A DNA stretch of 64,000 nucleotides from Phragmites australis (lineage: Eukaryota; Streptophyta; Magnoliopsida; Poales; Poaceae), in assembly GCF_958298935.1 (NCBI RefSeq), contig NC_084924.1, positions 32,461,819 through 32,525,818 of the forward strand, in the 5' to 3' direction. Of this stretch, positions 1 through 9,805 are shown piece after piece (the stretch's first letter is position 1; the number at the start of each line of letters is the position of its first letter). The notes under the pieces are model-generated. The model saw nothing but the letters and a program-made list of their open reading frames with translations, did no database searches and was not told where the DNA came from. Both the position numbers and the translations under genes were made by a program.

Positions 1-665
1 TACAAAGTATTTTTCTCTCACAAAAGCTCTAACTTATTATACAGGCTAAGCCTATCTTCTACTCTCCTCTAAAACCCTAGCTCTCAAACATAAGTGGTTA
101 GCTCACCCTCTCCCTACAGCCACACCCCTCTATCTATAAGCCTTAGGAGCTTCTTTGGATGTAAGTTTACTTGTTTCCAAAATACCCCTCACTTACAATT
201 GCATTCTAACTATCACTGGGGTATTTTGGTCTATATTTATCATGTCTATCGAATGGTCATGACAACTTCACAACTTAGCTTCATGATGATGCCATGTGCA
301 CTTCATACTTTCATTATTTCAAGGCCAAATTGTGAAATCGTCTTGCACGTTGCTCAAAGTGTGACTCACGACCGCTTGTTTTGACCTCAAGCAAACATCT
401 CGATGTCAATGCATGTACTCCGTCTTACGATCTTGACAGCCAGCAAATCTCTCCCGCTCCCGATCTCTCGGACCGCTTTGTCACTTGCACCGGCATCTCT
501 TTCGCTTGACTTTGTAAAAACGTCATCTTTATCCTTCCTTCCATGCTTTGCTTGGTCTCCATGTGCATAGCTAGGATCACTCTTGACTCCACCTAGCCTC
601 CTTGATAGTCCGGCACCAATCATCTCGCCGTCAACCACCAAATTGCATCCATCACCTACACAACA
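1..665. repeat. Dispersed repeat, copy 1 (direct copy at 63326-64000)
   Basis: The stretch aligns by eye, in the same orientation, with the last ~675 bases of the window. Shared landmarks are a start resembling 'tacaaagt.tttttctc', then 'catctcgatgtc' near 398 and 63759, 'gctttgtcacttgca' near 473 and 63838, and 'tttccttccatgctttgctt' type sequence near 532 and 63896. The copies differ at many positions, so neither is recent. No coding capacity is recognised. The element type is unknown because the window cuts both copies. Confidence 0.6.
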
Positions 666-749
666 TAAGACAAGCAAACACACATCTTCAACTCCATTAT
701 AGATTAGTCCATAATCAAAATCCTTAGTTTAAACACATCTCATAAAAAT

Positions 750-1085
750 AGTGAACGTTGGATGGTCCGACGTGCACACCTTAAGAGCGTCGGACCATCT
801 GGCGTGTGTAACTTGTCAAAACGGCAAGTTTTGAAACCTCTCTACAGAAAATGCTCCAGCATGTTCTTCATCCCATCGCTGGAACATCCAACGCGTTCAA
901 CTTCACCAGATCACGGTTTTGCACCCTCTTTGCAAGAATTGCTCCGGCGATCACTTCGGCATTCATACCAGCATCGTCGAACCATCCGGCGAGCACTTGG
1001 CCCACTAGAGCCAACTTGCAGGCTCTCTGCAAGAAATACTTCGGTGTATATATAGGCCAAACGCTAGACCATCCGACGCACAGTT
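750..1085. repeat. Cluster of CGGACCATCYGGCG-like motifs, possible transposon subterminal repeats
   Basis: Short related motifs occur in both orientations: 'ggatggtccgacgtg' near 760, 'gtcggaccatctggcg' near 788, 'gaaccatccggcgag' near 976 and 'agaccatccgacgcac' near 1067. Clusters of short motifs in both orientations are typical of the ends of CACTA-type DNA transposons in grasses. No CACTA terminus was seen here, so the assignment is an inference. Confidence 0.35.
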
Positions 1086-1502
1086 CAAGTTTTGCTTCAA
1101 GACAAAAATGCTCCAATGTCTCATTCTCGATGGCCTCGACTACGTCAACTTCAGTATTGACCTCTTCTCAATAATCGTCTCGTTCACATCATCATCTTCT
1201 TCCCTAAGGCCTCCTTGCGCCCGTCACCATGGCGCCTCTAGCGCATGTGACTTCATGTGTGGCTCCCTCAACCATGCAACCCCAACTATGGCTATATCAC
1301 ACACGACATCCTTGACCATGGCTACTCACCTCGCTCTCAGCTATCTCGACATCAGACGCAAAGGGCTACTATCTGCATGTGAAACTTATTGGTTTCTTCG
1401 GTCACTGCATCTGCATCACGCTGTTTCGACTGCGGGATGATGTCATTCGTCTTCCTCTCTAGTCTCATTGTCTGTGATGCTCCCGCTGCGACTTTGAGGA
1501 AA

Positions 1503-1925
1503 TGTTAGAGTATATGGTATCGGATACATAAGGATTCGGTTGTTTTGGTAGGGTAGAATTAGTTTTCATCTTATCTCTAGGGTTGTTTGATATCTAAGTC
1601 ATGTGTACTTTATATATTCAGTTCTTGAGGCTCAATACAATACATCGACTATATTAACCAATCATCATACTCTCTCCCTAACGTGGAGACTCTTTCAGGA
1701 CTCAGACGTGGAAATAAGAGTTGATTATAAATTTTTTTTTAACTGCGCTCATCAAGACTCGAACTCAAGACTTCTGACTCTGATACTATAAGAGAGTATG
1801 AGGATTAGTTAATGTAATTGATGTATTGCATTGAGTCTTAAGGGTCGAATATATAGAGTATATATAGCTTAAATATCAAATAACCTAGAGATAAAATGAA
1901 AATTAATTATATCCTATGATAACAA
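1503..1925. repeat. Long imperfect inverted repeat (fold-back)
   Basis: The left arm runs from about 1503 to 1675 ('gttagagtatatggtatcgg' then 'ctcaatacaatacatcgac') and the right arm from about 1780 to 1925. The reverse complement of the right arm follows the left arm closely, for example 'gactcaatgcaatacatcaa' against 'ggctcaatacaatacatcga', and 'cctcatactctc' against 'atcatactctct'. The spacer is about 100 bases. The outer end resembles the termini of the small fold-back at 32331-32420, so both may derive from one LTR or MITE family. Confidence 0.55.
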
Positions 1926-1930
1926 TTAGA

Positions 1931-2424
1931 TTGTAATGAACTCGTTGCACTTTCACCACATGAACTTTGAGTGCTGATCTTTCGGTCAGATAGGGAAAGC
2001 AGAGTCAGAACAGAGCTAACTAAAGCAGGTCACTTCGCAAAGTCGGCAAGAGCAAGATGCTAGTAGGTCCACCTACTAAACACACACGCAGAGACCGCCA
2101 TGACCAATAAGGCAATAAGGTGCAGATTGTCCACCATCTGTACTTGGAGAGCACAGAAACACCTCTGATTCTTTCATCAAAGTAACTGAAAAGCGTAGTA
2201 CAACGTAACATGGTGAAAAAGAAAAACATAAACGAAACACCAATTTCTCCTTGCAAATCTTAGAAACTGCCCAATCAAACCAAACACTACAGCAATAGTA
2301 AAGGACAAACCCTAGCTAGCTTTTTTAAGCACTCTGTTTGACACGACGGCAGCACTGAATTGAACAGCACCACGGGCTCCAGCGTCCGGGACCAGGTGCT
2401 TGCGCGCGCGCGCGAACCTTGCAT
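1931..2424. other. Intergenic, 3' side of the peroxidase pseudogene
   Basis: No gene or element is recognised here. A short CG-alternating run ('gcgcgcgcgcg') lies near 2402, just past the peroxidase stop codon. Confidence 0.4.
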
Positions 2425-3570
2425 TCAAGAGTAGTTCACCTTCCTGCAGTTGTAGCGGACCTCGCCGCTGCTTCCGGTGAGCGGCTCAGGCTGGCCATCC
2501 TCACCATGGCCTCCGCGAAGTCCCTCCTGAACGCGTCCGGGTTCGCGCCATAGAACCTCATGAGCTTGTCGGTGACGCCGAGGCCGCCGGCGAACAGCTG
2601 CTGGTCCGAGTGCAGGACTCCCCTGTACCACAGCAGGGAGGCGTAGTACGCGCCGTCGAACCGCGCGGGCGTGGGGTCGAGCGGCGCGAGGTTGTCGTCA
2701 CCGCCGACACGAGGGTACGCGCTCCGGAGCGAGGCGGCGAGGGAGCCGTCCAGGGTGGCGGTCTCGTTGTAGAGGCGGTCCCGGAAGTTGGTACAGTGGG
2801 AGAAGCCCAGCGTGTGGCCCCCGGAGAGCACGACGAGGTCCTGGATGGAGAGGCCGTGCGAGGTGAAGTTGGAGGTGAGGCGGTCCAAGTCGAGGGTCGG
2901 CGCCGGAATGCTGTTGTTCGCCGCCGACTGGCTCGCCGTCCGCGCGTCCCGACGGCCCACCCAGCTGCATGCGCACGCTAGTTAGTAATAAGTACGTGCA
3001 TGAACGGTACAAGCATGTTTGTGCAAGAAGAATAGACGCGGTGCACAGAGGCGAACGAACCGCGGCGACGGAGTCACGGGCTGCGACGGCGACGATGTCG
3101 GCGCAGGAGACGACGTTGCCCCTGCAGGCGGCGTTGACGGCGTCCTTGACGCGGTCGATCACGTCGAAGCCGCGGACGGAGTTGGCGTTCGGCGCGGCGT
3201 TCTTCTCGCCGGTGAAGAAGGGCGTGTCGTCGAGCAGGATGGACCCGTCGCACCCCTGAATCAAGCAAGCGCAAAGATGAGAACACACTTTTGGAGAGAA
3301 TTCCAAATGCATGCTTGCATGAGGCGCAACTGATGCATGCCTACGTTGACGAAGCAGTCGTGGAAGTGCAAGCGCAGCAGCGAGGCGCCCATGCGCGGCT
3401 CCGCCGCGACGGCCTCCTGCATGCACCAGCCTCCTTATGGTCGGGAGCGCCGTCGGGCACGCCTTGTCGTAGAAGTGCGGGTCCAGCTGTCCCCTGCTCG
3501 GCGTGGCCAAGAGAGCGAAAGCCATCGCCGCGACACACGCCACAACGAAGCAACGATCTAGAGAAGCCAT
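2425..3570 (-). pseudogene. Class III secretory peroxidase, frameshifted in three places
   Basis: Class III peroxidases are secreted haem enzymes that oxidise phenolics with H2O2 in the cell wall. Three exons are readable: 3570-3345, 3255-3061 and 2964-2425, with GT-AG introns of 89 and 96 bases at the family's usual positions. A signal peptide is followed by 'QLDPHFYDKACP', the distal-His motif '[11 protein letters not shown]', 'GCDGSILLDD', the proximal-His motif 'VVLSGGHTLGFSHC' and a C-terminal 'VRYNC'. The frame breaks three times. A 4-bp tandem duplication (tgcatgca, near 3417) falls between 'IRRLV' and the conserved 'QEAV'. A loss at the start of exon 3 (near 2955) removes residues between 'LGG' and 'GRRDAR'. 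A 1-base deletion near 2484 falls before 'PLTGSSGE'. Three separate lesions make a pseudogene much likelier than sequencing error, though error at the 1-base site cannot be excluded. Confidence 0.88.
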
Positions 3571-5200
3571 AGCAAGCTTACTGGAGTACTTAACAATTTC
3601 TGCTTGCTAGTTCGAGTGTGCAAGGAGAAGCCACTGCGGGAAGCGCTTGTATAGCTCGTGGACAAGCAGCTAGCAAAGCTGCATTGCACAAAGTTTTTTT
3701 AAAAAAGTGAGACAATCAAATTCAGTTAAATCACTAAGCGAAGGAGTGTGAAGTTGACTTTTATTGCACGGAACGCTCAGGATTTCCAACTGGTTGGTAG
3801 GAAAAATGGAGACGGATGGATGGAGCGCGGTGAGGCTCTTGCTCGCCGAACGATTTAACTAACCGATCTCTGAGCACCCTAATGCAGTAATGCATGACGA
3901 ACGCCGGCAACTAATCGCACGAGCTGCCTCGATTTGCTCGGCGGGTTCGCCCTCGCCATGAAGGTGATCTAATTGATCTACCCGAAACTAACTTACAGCT
4001 AGCTCATCGTTCTTGCTGCTTCGTTAAGCAATATTATATCCATCGCAAAAAAAAAAAAAAAAACTTAACCAACTTTGTTAAATAGTTGACAGGTGAAAGT
4101 TGGTTAATCTTGGTTAAGCTTTTGTAAGAGAGATTAAGACCCCGTGATTATGTGGAAATATTTTCATGTTCATGTAGTAAGAAAATATAAGACTCATTTA
4201 AATGTATCATTTGACTTGTTATGGTGTTGATCTTATTCTCCCATCAAATCCATGTCAAGTGATGATGTGGCAGTTTAGGTGGTTCATCCAAAGTGCATGT
4301 AAGACTGATGGATGTGTCTAAGGCTGATGAAGATTAAAAGATGAGATAAAGTGGGAAAGTTTGAGCTAAAACCTGATATACTGTGAAAGAAAATCTAAAA
4401 ACTAGTGTAAAGTGAGAATATAGTCTCAAAACCTAGTGGTTTGTACAATTTAATCATATTATATCCATCTTGCACGATGAGGATAACAACCACAGACAAA
4501 CTTTGTACTACACTGCTGCTTGTACCATGCGGCTGCTGTACTGCTGGCAAGATAATTATATCCCTTTTCACTTGAAGTTCAAGAATTATCCGGAACATTA
4601 TGTTTTTCTAAGAATTTTGAGTTCGTAATTTCTTATTTAGAGTGTGGTTGAACCAATTCTCAATGATCCAGGGAAGTTGTCTGGCCCATTGTAATGATAC
4701 TGCAGTAAGATTCAGTGACTAGTTTGGCAGATTCTTTTCAGTAAATCTTAGAACTTCCAGTAAACTACTTCATCAAAATAGGGCAGATACTAGCTTCAGA
4801 CCTTCAGTTTGAAATTTTGGCTATGGTACAAATAATTGTGGGTCAGACTGGTATGGGCCTGCCAATAATCTGAGCCCACATAATCACCTAATGTTGGGCT
4901 CCAGTCTCGAGTTGATACATGTGCTCAAACCCAACCCAAAGCTGAGCCTGGCCGGTCCAGTTCGGCCTTTCTTGATGCCCTCAACAGTCAACACACCAGT
5001 CCCAGTGACACGGACAACGTAGATGTACAGATGTACATTAGTCACCTACACCGACTGACACAGGTATCCAACCAACACGAGCTTAACTGAAGACAATAGG
5101 ACAAGTGCTTGTGTTTGTAGTAACTGATTCGGTCTTAATCACTGTAACTCGGGATTAGCATCGGTTTTATTTATCCCGTTCTGAACTTTCGATCCAACAG
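3571..5200. other. Intergenic, 5' side of the peroxidase pseudogene
   Basis: This stretch holds the former peroxidase promoter and AT-rich spacer, with an A-run at about 4047-4063. No further gene or confidently delimited transposon is recognised. The segment 4880-4990 is rich in 'gcccaacccaa' and 'ggccggtccag' motifs like the ends of the hAT elements elsewhere in the window. Confidence 0.4.
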
Positions 5201-5208
5201 TCCACGAG

Positions 5209-5710
5209 CTAGGGCTGCCAACGGATCAAGGCTGGTCGGGTCCCCATAGGTTTTAGATTTGGCATAGGCGGGAGCAGGTTCCAAATTAGCCCCGCAGGGG
5301 TTGCGGGTCGAGGACCTGATTATTGTTCGAGTTGGTCACGAGGGCAGCTTTTCACCCACGGGCGTAGGCAGGTGCCCGATAACGACAGCCCAGCCACCCA
5401 GGTCGGCCCAGCCGCCTCACCTAACCTAGCCTCGTCTACCCCGACACCTCTGCTCCCATCGTCACCCTCGCGCTCCCAGCGGCCCGTCGTCGTCTGTTGC
5501 TCCCGTGCGCCCACTGTCGCCCTTCGGTCCCGCCGTCGCCCTCTGCTCTTGCCCGCCCGCTACCCACGCCCACCTCCGGTCCCGCCGCGTGGCTGCTGCC
5601 GAGCCACTACCTGAGCCCACCCACAATGTCGTCGAGCTGCTTCCCATGCCCGCCCGCAGAGTCCCTATCAGGTTTTGGACCCCTCAGGTTCGGGCTAAGA
5701 ATGATTTTTC
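5209..5710. repeat. GC-rich segment with a hAT-like left end
   Basis: The segment opens with 'ctagggctgccaacgg', which resembles the TAGGGCTG-type termini of many plant hAT elements. It continues as GC-rich sequence with repeated 'cgggt' and 'cgccc' motifs and ends in 'cccctcaggttcgggc'. No matching right terminus or 8-bp target duplication was found, so the right boundary is arbitrary. Confidence 0.3.
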
Positions 5711-7175
5711 ACCCGTTAAGGTAGTCAACTATGATGCTCTCGCTACTGTAAGCTGCCATCTCCAACTAGTTGGTTGAATTCTTTAATCGACAGGTGAGAC
5801 AGAAAGTAGGTAATCATATTCCTCTTTGTTTGACTCCTACTTGATTGAAAAGAGATCTAGCCTTAAAAAAAAAAATCTATGTGTTAGTTTTGGATTTTTT
5901 CAGGCTCAGGCGGTTTTTCCCTATAGGTTACTAAATGGTTATCTTCGCCGCATGAGACTAGTGCTCATCCCTTGCTTGTTCTTGACTGCGCAAGGCGCTC
6001 AAGCCAGCAAGCAAAAAGAGTGATCCGACCAATAGATAGAAAGCATTTGAACCTACGGAAGTTGGTCACGGTACTGCTGCGGGATAAGCTGTAGAAGGTA
6101 TTGTGAGACAGCCAAAAGTAGTGAAGATCGTGCATTTTAGTCACATTCAGATCCATTTTTCGAGTCCATGATATATCAAGAGTTTATGGTTGACCATGTC
6201 TTGTCGTGTCTTGAAAAAAGAACTTTCTAACGGTTCCAGGTGTGACTTGACTTGTATCCAGTAGGTCAAGGAAGGTGGATTCGGAGATTCTTTCAAGAAT
6301 GTTTGAGCTGGATGAGCTGAGCCTACTAGAATGTTGTACCTTATGGTATCATAAGATATGGTCTCGATATAGTTTGTTCTGTTCTTCCAGAACTAGAGCA
6401 TCACGAGCTTAACCACTACTACCATACCTTTTTCTAGAAGGAAGACTTAGTGAGAATAGCAAGTGAAAACCCATTCCGTGTACAATTGAAAACATTAACA
6501 ATACGAAAGCAAGAATCATCATTTATACTGGGAATGCCTTCCTCTACCAAAAGAGAAAGAGTGGAGTGTTATGTTAGTATATCCAGGCACTATAGCTTTG
6601 TCATTGAAAAAGAAATCACATGATATAGGAAGCACCAGTGTCTAAGTAAGAAAAGTCAAGTTAGTCATCTAAGGAAAGCCTCGGGCAAAAGATTTTAGTT
6701 TAAGGTATACCTCATCCCCGATTTGATTTTTACTTTCTGCAGCTTATGCCTCTTCACCTGACGTGTCATCTACTAAAGAGGACCCTCCCCGCTATGCGCC
6801 CCTCCTTAAATTATTCGTTTAGTTGAATTTATTGACTCTGCAGTGCTGGTTATCGAGTTTATGGTGCCGCCGAAGGATGACACGAGGTTTTTCTACCAAT
6901 AGTGTTTGATTACCATATCTTTGAATCTCTGTTACCATTTCATCAAATGGATGATGACTTTAGCTTTGGTTTGACCACCCAGTAATAAGGAAACCACCAA
7001 TCTAAGTTCAGTGTCCAATCAGAAACGTCTTGAGTTCCTTGAAGAACCCATTCTGCTTACGTTTGACTCGACCTTGCTCTTTCCATGCATGCCAACAACT
7101 ACAACTAGCTAGCACACTATTGACTTGCTTGTGAAAGGACTTTTAGGAAAATGGTATAGATGGGATGTTAGGCTT
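5711..7175. other. Intergenic segment of unlike base composition, origin unknown
   Basis: No grass gene or known nuclear repeat structure is recognised. From about 5900 to 7130 the text looks unlike the flanking AT-rich spacer: moderate GC, few homopolymers, many short purine-rich phrases and no long open frame. An organellar (mitochondrial) origin is possible but was not shown. Confidence 0.25.
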
Positions 7176-8465
7176 TGTCGGAGGATGAAATCCACAAGCA
7201 GGAATCTGGAGGGACCCTTTTGAGATTCGGTCGGGGGATAATTCTGAATCCACCTCGTACGTGAAATAAATGGGAGTAAATGAGATGCAAGTGGAGTGGA
7301 TGATTGGATGCAGGAGGAAGTAAATGCTCAGGGGATTTTAGACAGGTTTGGACTGCACGGAGCGTAATACCCTACTCCTGTGTGTATGCTATAAATGCTC
7401 AGAAAATGTCTCTCTGAGGATCTTTCGTGTTACAAGGATGTTTGTCTAAGTCTAGAACTTCGTGCTTCTTGTTCTTTGTTGGCTTGTCTTCTGCGTGTCT
7501 TGATTTTCTTCGAGTTCCAGAGTTGTTCATCCTTCGATCATCTCTCTCCAGGGAGCCCGCACCTCTTTTATACCCGTCGGGGCGGGTAACGTGCCCAGAA
7601 AGGATGGCACGACTTTCAAGGCACCATAAATGGAAAGCAACCATCATGGGCTGCAATCTGATGTGATGGGGGGGGGGGGGGGTTGGAAACACGCTCCCGT
7701 TCGGTTTTTTTTTCATCATCCTGCTTTTCGGTGGGTGCTGCGGGGGGGGGGGGGGGGCGCCGAGCAGCCACCGAGCAACCCTGCGTGCCCGCCCAGTTAG
7801 AGCGAACCTGACATAGCAGGGCGACAAGCGATATGCCTCGAGCCCTGCGACGTTATTCCGAGGCGCGCCGGATGACGCGCGATGGGACCCACGCATTAAA
7901 TGTCTCCACGCCTCCCTGCCAGGGAGTGACAAGGGCTGGCAGCAGGCGTGGGGGGAGTAGTTGGAAGTGGCAGGTCACGCGCCCTCTTAAATGCAGCATC
8001 GGGCTTCTCACCAATTGACACCTTACCGCTGAGCCCTTGTGGAGACCGCCGGCGAGGGACTTCTCAGGCCCTCGGGGAACTGTGAGTGCTCGGGGACTAC
8101 TGTTCATAGCCCCGAGCACTCTCTCCCGGATATGCCCTTTCTTATTCTTCGAGAAACTCGGGCACTCGGGGACCACTGTTCATAACCCTGAGCGTCCTCT
8201 CCCGGAACTTGACTGCTCGGGTCCTCGGGGAACTCGGGTGCTCGGGGACCACTGTTCATGGCCCCGAGCGCTCTCTTTCAGAACTTGACTGCTCGGATCC
8301 TCAGAGACTCGGGTGATCGGGGACCATTGTTCATGGCCCTGAGCACCCTCTCCCGAAACTTGGTCTTTTCGGACCTCGGGGGGATAATCCCCGAGAGAGT
8401 GCGCCATGTGGCACTCTGCTGTCCTGGCCTCGAGACTCGGAGACCTGATTCCCATGTCACCGATA
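7176..8465 (-). mobile_element. Solo LTR of a gypsy-type retrotransposon related to the Tat element at 40423-54312
   Basis: The segment begins TGTCGGAGGATG and ends ACCGATA, matching the TGTCGG...CCGACA termini of the large Tat element. Flanking 5-mers are ggctt (7171-7175) and ggttt (8466-8470), a one-mismatch target duplication differing by C/T. A TATA box, TATAAAAGAGG, reads on the minus strand at 7562-7572, so the LTR is in minus orientation. No internal coding region follows on either side, which points to unequal recombination between two LTRs. G-runs at 7668-7682 and 7742-7757 and four tandem hairpins (8086-8346) lie inside. Confidence 0.8.
8086..8390. repeat. Four tandem hairpin units inside the solo LTR, period about 76 bp
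   Basis: Units begin near 8086, 8162, 8238 and 8313. Each contains an inverted repeat of the form GTGCTCGGGG-loop-CCCCGAGCAC, with a loop like 'accactgttcatgg'. The arms carry compensated and uncompensated changes between units (for example 'gatcgggg' in the fourth). The layout parallels the 73-bp units in the Tat LTR at 41321-41612, but the loop sequence is different. Confidence 0.75.
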
Positions 8466-9805
8466 GGTTTCTCTTAGAAAAAAGAACATTACCCTAAAAG
8501 TGGGGAGACGTCATTATATTTATTCAACTAGCTCATTTTAGTAATAGGGGAGGAGAACTTTGTATATATCTAATGGTAGATGTAAACCCAATAACTAAAA
8601 GTTTATCGATCCTAAGATCCATATTTATGGAAAACTGTAATGTGTGGAGATATTTATCTTGATAATGATATAGGTCCTGATTTACCGAATGAATTCCATT
8701 CTTGAAATGGTGTCAACTCAGTAACATTTTGAGGGCGGATCAGATTTCCAGACCTACCGCGGGCTCTTTCTTGTCCTCTTCTCTTTAGCAACATTCAGTC
8801 AGTCCCCGTGTGCTGGTACCGTGGAAGTGTCTACCAAAGGAGGACAGCAGAGCAAACGGAAGGACGGAGATAGCGATCGATGCATCGGCCAGACCGCTGG
8901 AGCGGTTCGTCTCTCGTGATCCGCGCGCGCCAACACCGGCACGCTAAAATAATGGGAACCAGAGTCTACTCCAGTCCAGGCGCACGCTTCGCCCGGCGGA
9001 TCCTGCGTTCCCGCAGCGCGCGGCGAGGAGCAACGGCGAGGCAACGGGCGTCTCTCTGATTCCTTTTTTCTTTTCAGCGGTGCGCACGTTGGGTGCAGCA
9101 GGCTTGCAGCGCAGAGCGTCATCACCTCCGTGCTCGACCGTTGGTGCCACACCACGCCAGTTTTTCCTGGAGCAGTGTCTGCCTACGCGGCGCGGCGTGC
9201 GTTCCGCCGGTGGTGCGCAGGCGCAGCGCTCGGTGTGGTAGAGGAAACAGCCGCGCAAGGGGAAACGGTAACATATGGCAGCAACAGGCAGGGCAAATGG
9301 GCACAACTACACACAGTCATCGCGGGCCCTATCTCCGCGCCCACCGTATCGTGAGCAACACCGGGTCAGGTGATACAAGTTTGGTTCATCCAGGTGCAGA
9401 TTTTGGCCGGGAGCTTTCCTGTTGCGGAAGGCCCGGTTCATTGCTCTGATGAATGAATCTATCTGGCACGGTCTTTTCACCCAACTCCTGCTATGACCAA
9501 TGCCAGCTAACTTGAACAGTCTAGCTCGACAAGCGAATAAGAGAAAAACTGAGAAAAAGAAGGAAAAGAGGGGGCGTGTTTCTGAAAACGAAAGGAGGCG
9601 GAGGGCGGAAATATGAAAACGCAACGGCCAACGGCTCCTAGTTCGAGAGGTCAACGTCTCAACGTCTCGCTCGCCGGGACTCGCTCTTAAAGCCACGGCC
9701 TTTCCAGTCTTCCCATACCTCCTCACTGTAGTCCTCCTACACAGCCCTCCTCTCCACTCTCCACGCAAACCAGACACCACCCAGAAATTAACTCCACCAT
9801 TCCCC
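8466..9805. other. Upstream region of the WEB-family gene
   Basis: GC content rises towards the gene. The segment 8800-9450 is GC-rich with several overlapping shadow frames on both strands, none with a recognisable protein. The last ~100 bases before the start codon are pyrimidine-rich ('cctcctacacagccctcctc'), as is common in plant 5' leaders. No TATA box was identified with confidence. Confidence 0.4.

Noticed and set aside
7399..7932. Open frame of 177 codons on the minus strand near 7400-7930
   Set aside because: It lies inside the solo LTR and crosses G-runs. Low-complexity proline stretches come from poly(G).
8799..9449. Several frames of 60-120 codons upstream of the WEB gene
   Set aside because: They overlap in both directions in promoter-like GC-rich sequence, and no homology is recognised.
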